Shown: positions 7,438-16,799, counted from the first letter of the stretch. The stretch: 64,000 nt of DNA from Caulobacter sp. (GCA_030645575.1 JAUSMJ010000031.1:1-64000); one strand, 5' to 3'. Notes: generated by a model not told the origin, from the sequence alone. Translations and numbers: made by a program.

Positions 7438-8528
7438 TGCCTGTATGGATTGTCTATCTGCTGCTGGCGGTCCTGGCGGCCGCGGTGATCGCCGCGCCGC
7501 TGCTGCTGGCGAAACGGCCCACGGCCGACGAGCCCGCCCCGGCCGTTGCGCCGGAAGAGGCCCCGCCGCCGGCCGGCGCACCGTCCCCGTCGCTGACCGC
7601 CCGCTTTGCCGCTCACCGGACGCCGATCCTCGTCGGCGGCGGCGTGGTCGCCGTGCTGGTCGCCGCGGTCGCGCTGTTCCTGGCGACGGGAGAGCCGCCC
7701 CCGCCGCCCGCCGCCGTTCCGCCCGCGGGGGCGTCCGCCGCCGGGGCCGGCCTGCCGGACGTCGATACGATGATCGACCGGCTGGCCAAACGCCTTGAAG
7801 CCTCGCCGAACGACGCCGAGGGCTGGCGGATGCTGGGCTGGTCCTACTTCGAGACCCGGAAGTACCCGGAGGCGGTCACGGCCTATGCCAAGGCCGTGGC
7901 GCTGGCGCCGCGCGACGCGGGCTTCCAGTCCGCCTATGGCGAGGCCCAGGTCAAGGTCGCCGGCGATGTGGTCACCCCCGCCGCCGAGAAGGCCTTCCGG
8001 GCGGCGCTGGCGGCGGATTCCCGGGATGAGCGGGCCCGCATGTACCTGGCCCGGCTCCGGCAGGCCGGCGGCGACCCGACGGGCGCGATCAACGACCTGT
8101 TCGCCATCCTCGCGACGGCCGCGCCCGACTCCCGGGCAGCCCCCGCCGTCCGCGCGGAAATCCGTCGCATCGCATCGGCCAGTGGCGTGGATATCTCGGG
8201 CCGGCTTCCGCCCGAACCCGAACCCGAACCCGAGCCCGCGGCCGCGACCGTCGCCGGACCGACCGCCTCCGACGTGGCCGCCGCCCGGCAGCTTCCGGCC
8301 GAGGATCAGCAGGCGATGATCGGCGGCATGGTCGGTCGCCTCGAAGCCCGCCTGGCGGCTTCGCCAAGGGATGTCGATGGCTGGATCATGCTGATGCGCT
8401 CGCGCAAGACCCTCGGCCAGGACGACCTGGCCCGGGCCGCGCGCGAAAAGGCCCTGGGCGTCTTCAGCGACGACGCGGCCGCGAAGGCGCGCCTGACGGC
8501 CGCCGCCCGCGACCTTGGCGTGAACTGA
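7437..8528 (+). CDS. ccmI: Cytochrome c biogenesis TPR protein CcmI (CycH)
   Basis: Apocytochrome-binding chaperone of the heme lyase. Two hydrophobic segments (about residues 3-22 and 61-82) flank a proline-rich loop. A tetratricopeptide domain follows (motifs around GWRMLGWSYFETRKYPEAV and the next 100 residues) and then an EPEPEPEP linker. Its ATG overlaps the ccmH stop. In the family the TPR region captures the C-terminus of apocytochromes; here a multiheme substrate is suggested by the neighbouring genes but not shown. Confidence 0.92.
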   Translation: MPVWIVYLLLAVLAAAVIAAPLLLAKRPTADEPAPAVAPEEAPPPAGAPSPSLTARFAAHRTPILVGGGVVAVLVAAVALFLATGEPPPPPAAVPPAGASAAGAGLPDVDTMIDRLAKRLEASPNDAEGWRMLGWSYFETRKYPEAVTAYAKAVALAPRDAGFQSAYGEAQVKVAGDVVTPAAEKAFRAALAADSRDERARMYLARLRQAGGDPTGAINDLFAILATAAPDSRAAPAVRAEIRRIASASGVDISGRLPPEPEPEPEPAAATVAGPTASDVAAARQLPAEDQQAMIGGMVGRLEARLAASPRDVDGWIMLMRSRKTLGQDDLARAAREKALGVFSDDAAAKARLTAAARDLGVN

Positions 8529-8535
8529 CGGCGCC

Positions 8536-9846
8536 ATGATGATCGACGAGCGCTGGCTGTTCTATCTCGCCCCGCTGGTCTTCGTCGTCGTCATCCATCT
8601 GCTCTTGCGTCGCAGGTCGGAGCGCAAGAGCCTCGCCCTGCTGAGCGAGGCCCGCGCCAGCGGGCTCGACGAGCCGACCTCGCTGCATCCGTTGATCGAT
8701 CCGGTGCTGTGCATCGGCTGCGGGGCCTGCGTGAGGGCCTGCCCGGAGGGCGACGTGCTGGGCCTGATCCGCGGCAAATCCCATCTCGTCGCGCCGAGCG
8801 AGTGCATCGGCCACGGCGCCTGCCGCGCGGCCTGCCCCGTCGGCGCCATCACCCTGGTGTTCGGCACCGAGCGACGGGGCGTCGAGCTTCCCCATGTGGG
8901 CCCCGACTTCCAGACCAACGTCCCGGGCCTCTACATCGCCGGGGAGCTGGGCGGCATGGGGCTGATCCGCAACGCCATCGAGCAGGGACAGCAGGCGATG
9001 GGCGAAATCGCCGGGCGGCTGAAGCAGGGCCGGCGCGACAGGTCGCTGGACGCGGATGTTATCGTTGTCGGGGCCGGGCCGGCGGGCATTTCGGCCAGTC
9101 TGGCGGCGAAGGTCGCGGGATTGCGCGCCGTGACCCTCGAACAGGAAGTGCTTGGCGGCACGGTCTCGCACTATCCGCGCGGCAAGCTGGTGATGACGGC
9201 GCCCGCGGTGCTCCCGGGCTACGGGAAGATGAAGTTCCGGGAGGTCGGCAAGGAGACCCTGCTGGACTTCTGGAAGGAGGTCATCGCCAGGGTCGGGCTG
9301 AAGATCGACTACGGCGAACGGGTCGAGGCGCTTGAGCGGGCGGACCACGGCTTCACCGTGCGCACGCCCGTGCGGACCCTGCGGGCGGCGGCGGTGCTGC
9401 TGGCGATTGGCCGGCGGGGCACGCCCAGGCGGCTGGATGTGCCGGGCGAGGACCTGTCCAAGGTCGTCTACCGGCTGATCGATCCGCGCCAGTATGCCGG
9501 TCGGGATGTGCTGGTGGTCGGCGGCGGCGACAGCGCGCTGGAGGCCGCCGCGACCCTCGTCGAGGAAACGGACGCCCGGGTGACCCTGGCCTACCGGGGC
9601 GCGGGCTTCGCCCGCGCGAAGGCGAAGAACCGGTCGCGCGTGGACGCCGCCCACGCGGCCGGCCGGCTGGGCCTGAAGATGGAGACCGAGGTCCGGCGGA
9701 TCGACCCGGAGACCGTCGAGCTCGAGCGAGCCGGACAGGTCGACCGTCTGGCGAACGACACCGTGATCATCTGTGCGGGCGGCGTCCTGCCGACGGACTT
9801 CCTCCGGTCGGTGGGAGTCGAGATCGAGATCCGGCGCGGCCGGTAG
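8536..9846 (+). CDS. Membrane-anchored 4Fe-4S / FAD-dependent oxidoreductase, apparently circularly permuted
   Basis: A 436-residue redox protein starting 7 bp after ccmI. Domains in order: a membrane anchor (residues 8-24), a two-cluster ferredoxin segment (C59, C62, C65, C69, then C90, H93, C96, C100), a segment reading TNVPGLYIAGELGG (127-140), an FAD Rossmann motif GAGPAG (179-184) and an NAD(P) motif GGGDSALE (about 327). In thioredoxin-reductase-like proteins the PGLYxAGD segment closes the C-terminus; here it comes before the Rossmann fold, and the C-terminus ends just where that segment would normally begin. The second ferredoxin motif has His in place of its second Cys. No redox-active CxxC is seen between the domains. 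Likely it moves electrons between NAD(P)H and the membrane; donor and acceptor are inference. Confidence 0.85.
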   Translation: MMIDERWLFYLAPLVFVVVIHLLLRRRSERKSLALLSEARASGLDEPTSLHPLIDPVLCIGCGACVRACPEGDVLGLIRGKSHLVAPSECIGHGACRAACPVGAITLVFGTERRGVELPHVGPDFQTNVPGLYIAGELGGMGLIRNAIEQGQQAMGEIAGRLKQGRRDRSLDADVIVVGAGPAGISASLAAKVAGLRAVTLEQEVLGGTVSHYPRGKLVMTAPAVLPGYGKMKFREVGKETLLDFWKEVIARVGLKIDYGERVEALERADHGFTVRTPVRTLRAAAVLLAIGRRGTPRRLDVPGEDLSKVVYRLIDPRQYAGRDVLVVGGGDSALEAAATLVEETDARVTLAYRGAGFARAKAKNRSRVDAAHAAGRLGLKMETEVRRIDPETVELERAGQVDRLANDTVIICAGGVLPTDFLRSVGVEIEIRRGR

Positions 9847-9929
9847 GGAACCGTAACGTCAATAGTCCCGCGAAGCCGTGGGATTGGGTGGCGTGGCGTC
9901 AGACCGTCGCGAACCTGGCCGGGCGTTGG

Positions 9930-10019
<90 letters not shown>

Positions 10020-10147
10020 GTAGACGCCGGGTGTTGGGGGCGGACCCCCTGAGTGCGAAGGCGCGGAACCTAGCGATGCGTCAGGCGAAGCGCAAGCGGG
10101 CGTTTGCGAGCGGCGTCGGTGAGAGGGCGGGTCGGCCGACCTGGACG

Positions 10148-10618
10148 TCAGGCCCGGCCGCCGACCCGTTCGGCCGGAATGACCGCGATGGTGGCCAGGC
10201 CGACGGCGATCAGCTTCTCGCCCCCGACGGCGTCCCGGGCGAACACCTGCGCCTCGACTGGGATCAGCATCCGGCCGGCCTTGATGACGGTCGCCCGGCA
10301 GACGAGCCGCTCGCCGACGCCGGGCGCCAGGACATTGAGCTTGTATTCAGCGGTCAGCACCGCCTCGCCCGGCCGGATGACGGTGCCGGCCGCAGCGGTC
10401 GTGGCGTTATCGACCAGGAACCCGATCGCGCCGCCATGGAAGAAGCCGTGCTGCTGGGCGACCTCGGGGCGGAAGGGCAGGATCATTTCCAGCGTCCCCC
10501 GGCCGATCGCGCCGACCTCGGCGCCGAGATGGCGGAACAGTCCCTGGGCGTTGAGGGCCGCGCGAATGCGGTCGGCGATGGCCGGGTCGAGCGCGTCTTT
10601 CTCAGGCGTATCACTCAT
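10148..10618 (-). CDS. PaaI-type hotdog-fold acyl-CoA thioesterase
   Basis: A 156-residue hotdog-fold thioesterase predicted to hydrolyse an acyl-CoA in the cytoplasm. The motif QQHGFFHGGAIGFLVDNATT matches the family's active-site helix region, and the following VLTAEYKLNVLAP strand is typical. Start is ATG 10618, giving a 4-bp overlap with the upstream enoyl-CoA hydratase gene, so the two are co-translated. The longer upstream open frame is a shadow of the hydratase gene. Substrate is not predictable; fatty-acyl or phenylacetyl-type CoA are options. Confidence 0.88.
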   Translation of the reverse strand: MSDTPEKDALDPAIADRIRAALNAQGLFRHLGAEVGAIGRGTLEMILPFRPEVAQQHGFFHGGAIGFLVDNATTAAAGTVIRPGEAVLTAEYKLNVLAPGVGERLVCRATVIKAGRMLIPVEAQVFARDAVGGEKLIAVGLATIAVIPAERVGGRA

Positions 10619-11382
10619 TGAAAGGCCCCTCCTCGGCCCTGGCCGCTGGCGAACCGCGCGGCGCCGGCGACCGTCTCGCCGGAATCGAGGGTTTCGAATC
10701 CGAGCTCGACCTCGCGGGTCGTGGCCGCGTCCCAGTCGAGGCTCCACTGGTCGAGGGCCGACCGGCGGTCGTTGCGCAGGCAGCCCTGTGGGAAGGCGGC
10801 GATCCGCCGGGCCAGGGCGGTGGCCGCGTCGAGCGCCTGGCCGTCGGGAACGACGCGATTGGCCAGACCCATGGCCAACGCCTCGTCCGCCGCGACCGGC
10901 CGTCCGGTGAGGATCAGGTCCATGGCCCGCGACTGGCCGATCAACCGCGGCAGGCGCACCGTGCCCAGGTCGATCAGCGGCACGCCGAAGCGGCGGCAGA
11001 AGACGCCGAAGGTCGCGCCGGCCGCGGCGACCCGCAGGTCGCACCACAGGGCCAGCTCCAGCCCGCCGGCCACGGCGAAGCCCTCGACCGCGGCGATCAC
11101 GGGCTTGGACAGCCGCAGGCGGGTGGGACCCATGGGCCCGAAGTCGCCGGCCCGTTCGACCCGATTGCCGCCCCCGCCGGCGATGGCCTTCAGGTCGGCG
11201 CCGGCGCAGAAATTGCCGCCCGCGCCGGTCAGCACCGCCACGGCGGCCGTGTCGTCGGCGTCGAAGGCCTTGAAGGCGTCGTAGAGGGCGCGGGCGGTCG
11301 GACCATCGACGGCGTTGCGGCGGTCGGGGCGATCAATGGCGACGACGGTGATCGCGCCGTCGCGGGTCACGGAGACGCTCAT
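10615..11382 (-). CDS. Enoyl-CoA hydratase/isomerase family protein
   Basis: A 255-residue crotonase-fold enzyme. Oxyanion-hole motifs are visible at NFCAGADLKAI (about residues 57-67) and EGFAVAGGLELALWCD (about 98-113). The usual catalytic glutamates of enoyl-CoA hydratase are not clearly both present, so hydratase versus isomerase or another crotonase reaction is open. It overlaps the thioesterase gene by 4 bp, which points to a small acyl-CoA pathway. Confidence 0.9.
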   Translation of the reverse strand: MSVSVTRDGAITVVAIDRPDRRNAVDGPTARALYDAFKAFDADDTAAVAVLTGAGGNFCAGADLKAIAGGGGNRVERAGDFGPMGPTRLRLSKPVIAAVEGFAVAGGLELALWCDLRVAAAGATFGVFCRRFGVPLIDLGTVRLPRLIGQSRAMDLILTGRPVAADEALAMGLANRVVPDGQALDAATALARRIAAFPQGCLRNDRRSALDQWSLDWDAATTREVELGFETLDSGETVAGAARFASGQGRGGAFQ

Positions 11383-11461
11383 GGCGACGTCCTCCTTGCG
11401 GGGAAGACGCCAAGGATGCGCGGGCGCCGCGCGCGGAAGGCAAGCCCTTTTTCGGGAGCGC

Positions 11462-12709
11462 CTAGGCCGCGACGGGGTCGTCGTCCTCGTGCGGGCCCAG
11501 CTGGCCCTCCCACTTCGCCACCACCGCCGCGGCCACCGAGTTGCCGACCACGTTGGTCGCCGAGCGGCCCATGTCGAGGATCTGATCGACCGCCAGGATC
11601 AGCGCGATGCCGGCCTCCGGCAGGTCGAAATAGGCCAGGGTGGCGGCGATCACCACCAACGAGGCGCGCGGCACCCCGGCCATGCCCTTGGACGTGACCA
11701 TCAGCAGCAGCAGCATGGTGATCTGCTGGCCGACCGTCATCTCGATGCCGTAGATCTGGGCGATAAACAGGGTGGCGAAGGTGCAGTACATCATCGACCC
11801 GTCCAGATTGAACGAGTAGCCGAGGGGCAGCACGAACGAGGCCACCCGGCGGCTGACGCCGAACCGCTGCAGCTGTTCCAGCGTGCGCGGATAGGCGGCC
11901 TCGGAACTGGCGGTGGCGAAGGCCAGCAGGATCGGCTGGCGCACCATGCCCAGCAGCCGGAAGATGCGCGGGCCGACGAGCAGCAGGCCGGCGAAGGCCA
12001 GCATCATCCACAACACGCCGAGCGACAGATAGAAGCCACCGATGAACTTGGCGTAGATGGCCAGGATGTCGATGCCGTACTTGGCCACGGTGCTGGCGAG
12101 GGCCGCGAAGATGGCCAGGGGCGCCAGCCGCATGACGTAGCCGGTCACCTTGAGCATGATGGCCGCCAGTTGTTCGACCAGCCCCAGCACCGCCGGCGCC
12201 TTGTCGTCCACGGCGGCCACGGCGACCCCCACGAAGATCGAGAAGACCACGATCTGCAGGATCTCGTTCTTGGCCATGGCGTCGAAGATCGAGCTGGGGA
12301 AGACGTGGGTGACGAACTCCTGCAGCGTCAGCTTGGAGGCGTCCACGGCCGCGGCCGAGGCCTCCGGGACCGGCAGGGTCAGGCCCACGCCCGGCTGCAG
12401 CAGATGAACCATGCCCAGGCCCAGCAAAAGGGAGAAGATCGAGGCGGTGATGAACCACAGCATGGTCTTGGCCCCGACCCGGCCGACGCTGGCCGCGTCG
12501 CCCATGTGCGCGATGCCGGCGACCAGGGTTGTGAAGACCAGCGGGGCGATGATCATCTTGATCAGCCGCAGGAACACATCGGTGACCACCTTGAACCAGG
12601 TCACCGCCTCGGCCGTCTGGTCCGGGCTCAGGTACTGGTTGCAGGCCCAGCCGACGGCGACCCCGGCGATCATGGCCAGAACGATAAGGGTGGTGAACAG
12701 GCGATTCAT
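11462..12709 (-). CDS. Dicarboxylate/amino acid:cation symporter (DAACS family)
   Basis: An inner-membrane secondary transporter of the glutamate/C4-dicarboxylate type (GltP/DctA). Family motifs are present: an ATASSEAAYPRTL serine-rich reentrant hairpin, YSFNLDGSMMY, VTSKGMAGVPRASLVV and DQILDMGRSATNVVGN in the C-terminal substrate-binding half. The start is taken at ATG 12709 (MNRLFTTLIVL), preceded by GGGGA; an in-frame upstream ATG would add a charged, non-conserved tail. Family members couple Na+ or H+ to uptake of glutamate, aspartate or succinate; the exact substrate is not visible. Confidence 0.93.
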   Translation of the reverse strand: MNRLFTTLIVLAMIAGVAVGWACNQYLSPDQTAEAVTWFKVVTDVFLRLIKMIIAPLVFTTLVAGIAHMGDAASVGRVGAKTMLWFITASIFSLLLGLGMVHLLQPGVGLTLPVPEASAAAVDASKLTLQEFVTHVFPSSIFDAMAKNEILQIVVFSIFVGVAVAAVDDKAPAVLGLVEQLAAIMLKVTGYVMRLAPLAIFAALASTVAKYGIDILAIYAKFIGGFYLSLGVLWMMLAFAGLLLVGPRIFRLLGMVRQPILLAFATASSEAAYPRTLEQLQRFGVSRRVASFVLPLGYSFNLDGSMMYCTFATLFIAQIYGIEMTVGQQITMLLLLMVTSKGMAGVPRASLVVIAATLAYFDLPEAGIALILAVDQILDMGRSATNVVGNSVAAAVVAKWEGQLGPHEDDDPVAA

Positions 12710-12814
12710 GCGGCGTCCCCGGAAATCCGAACGCCCTTTTTCACCGGGATCGTCGCCCGCGTCCATGCGCTTGCGCCGGAGTTTGTGTCGGACCCTCGCG
12801 CCCGGAGGCGCTGA

Positions 12815-13717
12815 CTAGCCCCACGGACCTGACCGCGCCGTTCGCGGAACGGCGGTCCCGACGGCGGGTCGTCCGGCCAGCTTGAGCAGCGCCTCGACCC
12901 GGTTGCCCGTGTTCGGATGGGTCGAGAACAGGTTGTCGGCGCCGCGCCCGGTCAGCGGATTGATGATGAACATCTGGCCGGTGGCCGGGTTGCGCTCGGC
13001 CGTCTCGTTGACGGTGCGGTGGGCGAAGGTCTCCATCTTGCGCAGGGCGCTGGCCAGGGCCTCGGGATCGCCGCTGATTTCCGCGCCGTGCCGGTCGGCC
13101 TCGTACTCGCGGCCACGGCTGATGGCCATCTGAACCAGCGCCGCCGCGATCGGGGCGAGAATGGCCACCAGGATGGCGCCGAAGCCGCCGCCGGGCCGGT
13201 CCCGGTCGCCACCGAAGAAGAACGCGATGTTGGCCAGGCCCGAGATGGCCCCGGCGATGGTCGCGGTGACCGTCATGGTCAGGGTGTCGCGGTTCTTCAC
13301 ATGGGCCAGCTCGTGGGCCATGACGCCGCGGATCTCGCGCCGGTCGAGCATCCGCAGCAGGCCCGTGGTCGCGGCGACGGCCGCGTGCGCCGGGTCGCGG
13401 CCGGTGGCGAAGGCGTTGGGCTGGTCGGTCTCGATGACATGGACCTTCGGCCGCGGCAGGCCCGCGCCGTCGGCCAGGGCGTGAACGTCGGCGACGTAGT
13501 TGCGGATCAGCGGATCGGGGTGGGTCTCATTAACCGCCACCGCGCGATACATCGACAGCACGATGCGGTCGGCGTTCCAGTAACTGAACAGGTTCATGCC
13601 CACCGACAGGACCAGGGCGATCAGCATGCCACCGGTTCCGCCGATCAGGTAGCCGGCGACGACGAAGATTGCCGTCAGGGCGGCGAGCAGGACGAAGGTG
13701 CGAAGCGTGTTGTTCAT
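12815..13717 (-). CDS. htpX: Membrane zinc metalloprotease HtpX
   Basis: An M48 protease that degrades misfolded inner-membrane proteins. Two N-terminal membrane segments (about residues 7-45) are followed by the zinc site [10 protein letters not shown] (about 135), two further hydrophobic stretches and the third ligand region EYEADRHGA (about 205). Length (300 aa) is typical. It faces the divergent AMP nucleosidase gene. Confidence 0.95.
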   Translation of the reverse strand: MNNTLRTFVLLAALTAIFVVAGYLIGGTGGMLIALVLSVGMNLFSYWNADRIVLSMYRAVAVNETHPDPLIRNYVADVHALADGAGLPRPKVHVIETDQPNAFATGRDPAHAAVAATTGLLRMLDRREIRGVMAHELAHVKNRDTLTMTVTATIAGAISGLANIAFFFGGDRDRPGGGFGAILVAILAPIAAALVQMAISRGREYEADRHGAEISGDPEALASALRKMETFAHRTVNETAERNPATGQMFIINPLTGRGADNLFSTHPNTGNRVEALLKLAGRPAVGTAVPRTARSGPWG

Positions 13718-13830
13718 GCCGGAAGATGTGGCCCCGGATTCTCGCCCCGCAAGCCCCGTCAGGACTGAACCCCTTCATCCGCGGGAAGCGGCCGTCTCGC
13801 CAATCGGCGAACATCCCGCTATAAGCGGTC

Positions 13831-15282
13831 ATGACACATGAGAAAGAAGCAGCCGCCATCGTCGAGCGGCTTATCGAAGAATACGAACGGTCCGTCTCCG
13901 CCCTGAGGGGCGCCCTGAAGACCTTCCTGACAACCGGAACCCGCCCCGACCCCGCCCTGCGGGCCGATGGCGCGTTCGTCTATCCCGAGCTGCGGCTGCA
14001 CTGGAGCGCGGAGAACGGCTATCCTCGGATCAGCCGCGCCTACGCCCGCATCGGCACGCCGGGCCACTACGCGGCGACGGTCACCCGGCCGCAGATGTTC
14101 CGCGAATACCTGGTCGAACAGCTGGCCCTGATGATCCAGGATTTCGGCGTGACGCTCGACGTCGGCCGCTCGACCCAGGAGATCCCGTTCCCTTACGTGC
14201 TGGACGGCGGCGACCTGGCCCTGGCCGACGTCAGCGCCAGCGAGATCGCCCGCTGGTTTCCGACCACCGAGCTGGCCCACATCGGCGACGAGGTGGCCGA
14301 CGGCTCCTGGGACATGATCGAGGGCGAGACCCGGCCCCTGGCCCTGTTCGACGGCCTGAGGACGGACTTCTCCCTGGCCAGGCTCAAGCACTACACGGGC
14401 GCGCCGGCCGAGGACGTGCAGCAGTACATCCTGTTCACCAACTACCACCGCTATGTCGATGAGTTCGTGCGCTGGGGCTGTGAGCAGCTGAAGACGCCGG
14501 GCACGCGGTTCACCGCCCTGTCCGCGCCGGGCAACATCGTGGTGACCGCCGACACGCCGAACGGCGAGATGGCCATCGCCAATGGTCCCTGGCGACGCCA
14601 CCAGATGCCGGCCTATCACCTGATGGCGCCCGGCGGGCAGGGGGTGACCCTGGTCAACATCGGCGTCGGCCCGTCCAACGCCAAGACCATCACCGACCAC
14701 CTGGCCGTGCTGCGGCCCCAGGCCTGGATCATGATCGGTCATTGCGGCGGCCTGCGCGGCAGCCAGACCATCGGCGACTACGTCCTGGCCCACGCCTATC
14801 TGCGCGACGATCATGTGCTGGACCAGATCCTGCCGCCGGATATCCCCATCCCCTCGATCGCCGAGATGCAGCGGGCACTTTACGACGCGGCCAAACTGGT
14901 CAGCGGCGAGAGCGGCGAGAGCCTCAAGCGCCGTCTGCGCACCGGCACGGTCGTGACCACCGACGACAGGAACTGGGAGCTGCGCTACACCTCCAGCGCC
15001 CTGCGCTTCAACCAGAGCCGGGCCGTGGCCATCGACATGGAAAGCGCGACCATCGCCGCCCAGGGTTACCGCTTCCGGGTGCCCTACGGCACCTTGCTGT
15101 GCGTCTCGGACAAGCCCCTGCACGGGGAGATCAAGCTGCCCGGCCAGGCCAATGCCTTCTATGAGCGGGCCATCGGCCAGCACCTGCAGATCGGCATCGC
15201 GACGGTGGACCTGCTGCGGGCCGAGGGGGCGAATCTGCACTCTCGAAAGTTGCGCGCCTTCGATGAACCGCCGTTTAGATAG
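13831..15282 (+). CDS. amn: AMP nucleosidase
   Basis: A 483-residue enzyme that cleaves AMP to adenine and ribose 5-phosphate. The N-terminal regulatory domain covers about the first 170 residues. The C-terminal nucleoside-phosphorylase fold shows MIGHCGGLRGSQTIGDYVLA and the AIDMESATIAAQGYRFRVPY segment that places the catalytic acid region. The full-length start at ATG 13831 gives the expected family length. It is divergent from htpX. Confidence 0.95.
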   Translation: MTHEKEAAAIVERLIEEYERSVSALRGALKTFLTTGTRPDPALRADGAFVYPELRLHWSAENGYPRISRAYARIGTPGHYAATVTRPQMFREYLVEQLALMIQDFGVTLDVGRSTQEIPFPYVLDGGDLALADVSASEIARWFPTTELAHIGDEVADGSWDMIEGETRPLALFDGLRTDFSLARLKHYTGAPAEDVQQYILFTNYHRYVDEFVRWGCEQLKTPGTRFTALSAPGNIVVTADTPNGEMAIANGPWRRHQMPAYHLMAPGGQGVTLVNIGVGPSNAKTITDHLAVLRPQAWIMIGHCGGLRGSQTIGDYVLAHAYLRDDHVLDQILPPDIPIPSIAEMQRALYDAAKLVSGESGESLKRRLRTGTVVTTDDRNWELRYTSSALRFNQSRAVAIDMESATIAAQGYRFRVPYGTLLCVSDKPLHGEIKLPGQANAFYERAIGQHLQIGIATVDLLRAEGANLHSRKLRAFDEPPFR

Positions 15283-15290
15283 AGCTTTCC

Positions 15291-15548
15291 ATGGGCGGCC
15301 TGTCGGCGTATGTTGATCCTATGTCTGGCCTGCGAAAGTCCCCTGACGACGAAACTCCACTCACGGCGCAACAGCCCGGCGTGGAGGAGGTGGGCGCTGT
15401 GTTCGAACCCCCGGTTCGCGACCGCTGGACGATCGCCCGGGAGCGATGGGACGAGCACCAGAGAACAGGCGCCGCTACGATGTCGGTCGATGAGTTCATT
15501 GCTGAGCTGACCGAGGAGATCGAAAAGCGGCAGGCCGCCAAGGCTTGA
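15291..15548 (+). CDS. Probable antitoxin of a RelE/ParE-type module
   Basis: An 85-residue acidic protein that directly precedes and overlaps (TTGA) a ParE/RelE-like toxin gene, the usual antitoxin-first order. The C-terminal stretch MSVDEFIAELTEEIEKRQ is helical and could wrap the toxin. No DNA-binding fold is obvious, so assignment rests on context. ATG 15321 (MSGLRKSPDD) is an alternative start. The pair sits between amn and argB and its base composition is slightly less GC-rich than its neighbours. Confidence 0.65.
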   Translation: MGGLSAYVDPMSGLRKSPDDETPLTAQQPGVEEVGAVFEPPVRDRWTIARERWDEHQRTGAATMSVDEFIAELTEEIEKRQAAKA

Positions 15549-15829
15549 AGCGGCGGGTCGAAATCTCGATCTTGGCGCGACGTGATATCGCGCGCCTATC
15601 CGACTTTCTCAGCCCGAAGAATCCCAGAGCGTGGAAGGCCGCCGTCGCGGCAATCAGCAACAGGCTAAGGTCGCTCAACCAGATGTCCGAGCGTGGTCAT
15701 TTCTCGCCGGATGGCGACCTGCGCGAAATGTTCGTGCGCTTCGGCCGCGCCGGCTACGTCATCCAGTACCGGACCACGCCTGGGGAAGTGTTCATCCTGC
15801 GCATCTTCCACAGCCTCGAAGAGCGGTGA
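15545..15829 (+). CDS. RelE/ParE superfamily toxin
   Basis: A 94-residue basic protein with the ParE/RelE layout: [15 protein letters not shown] helix, then [10 protein letters not shown] and [21 protein letters not shown] strands, the usual C-terminal core. Start is TTG 15545, overlapping the antitoxin stop. ParE-type toxins poison DNA gyrase and RelE types cleave mRNA; the sequence alone does not separate these. Confidence 0.82.
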   Translation: MKRRVEISILARRDIARLSDFLSPKNPRAWKAAVAAISNRLRSLNQMSERGHFSPDGDLREMFVRFGRAGYVIQYRTTPGEVFILRIFHSLEER

Positions 15830-15884
15830 CACACCGGCCCCCATCCGCTATCGCACGGCGGCGAATTTCCGGGAGCTCAGCGCC

Positions 15885-16799
15885 TTGACCGACAAGACCG
15901 AGGAAGCCGGCTGGGCGACCGCCAAGACCCTCGCCGAAGCCCTGCCCTACATCCAGATCTACGACCGCGAGACGGTGGTGATCAAATACGGCGGCCATGC
16001 CATGGGCCAGGACGACGTGGCCCGGCTGTTCGCGGCCGACGCCGTGCTGCTCAAGCTGATGGGCGTGCACCCGGTGGTGGTCCACGGCGGCGGGCCGCAG
16101 ATCTCGGCCATGCTCGACCGGGCCGGCGTCAAGTCGACCTTCGTCGATGGCCTGCGGGTGACCGACGAGGCGACCATGGAGGTGGCCGAGATGGTCCTCT
16201 CCGGCGCGATCAACAAGGAAATCGCCAACTGGATCACCCTGGCCGGCCGCGAGGCGGACGTGCGGGGCGTGGGTCTGTCGGGCAAGGACGCGCGGCTGAT
16301 CACCGTGACCAAGGCCAAGCGGACGAAGAAGGACCCGGACAGCAACATCGAACAGGTCGTCGATCTGGGCTTCGTCGGCGAGCCGCAGAAGATCGATCCG
16401 GCCCTGATCAAGGTGCTGATCGACTCGGAGAAGGACTACATCCCGGTCATCGCCCCGATCGGCGTCTCGGAGTCCGGCCAGACCTTCAACGTCAACGCCG
16501 ACACCGTGGCGGGCGCCCTGGCCGGGGCGCTGAAGGCCAAGCGCATGCTGCTGCTGACCGACGTCGCCGGGGTCAAGGACGCCAACGGCGACCTGATCCG
16601 CCAGATGACCGTGGCCGAGGCGTTCGAGCTGATCCGTACGGGCGTGGCCACCGGCGGCATGATCCCCAAGCTGGAGACGGCCATCGCCGCCGTCGATGCG
16701 GGGGTCGAGGCGGTGGTCATCCTCGATGGCCGTCGGCCGCACGCCATGCTGGTCGAGCTGTTCACCGAGCATGGCGCAGGAACCCTGGTGAAGGCGTGA
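15885..16799 (+). CDS. argB: Acetylglutamate kinase
   Basis: Second enzyme of arginine biosynthesis, phosphorylating N-acetylglutamate. Amino-acid-kinase motifs are clear: [10 protein letters not shown] near residue 30, [10 protein letters not shown], the [11 protein letters not shown] loop, and [23 protein letters not shown], then TGGMIPKL. The start is TTG 15885 with GGGAG nine bases upstream, giving 304 aa; upstream in-frame ATGs lie inside the toxin gene. The stop overlaps the next gene by 4 bp. Confidence 0.95.
   Translation: MTDKTEEAGWATAKTLAEALPYIQIYDRETVVIKYGGHAMGQDDVARLFAADAVLLKLMGVHPVVVHGGGPQISAMLDRAGVKSTFVDGLRVTDEATMEVAEMVLSGAINKEIANWITLAGREADVRGVGLSGKDARLITVTKAKRTKKDPDSNIEQVVDLGFVGEPQKIDPALIKVLIDSEKDYIPVIAPIGVSESGQTFNVNADTVAGALAGALKAKRMLLLTDVAGVKDANGDLIRQMTVAEAFELIRTGVATGGMIPKLETAIAAVDAGVEAVVILDGRRPHAMLVELFTEHGAGTLVKA

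Noticed and set aside
8814-8858. Sequencing error as the cause of the Cys-to-His change in the second ferredoxin motif
   Set aside because: The frame and all surrounding residues are intact and a single-codon error cannot be shown from the sequence; kept as a real variant pending homologue comparison.
11315-12814. A 499-codon plus-strand frame opposite the symporter
   Set aside because: Low-complexity shadow; the minus strand carries complete transporter motifs.
10620-13717. Mobile element or genomic island around the symporter and htpX
   Set aside because: No integrase, transposase, terminal repeats or change of composition was seen.
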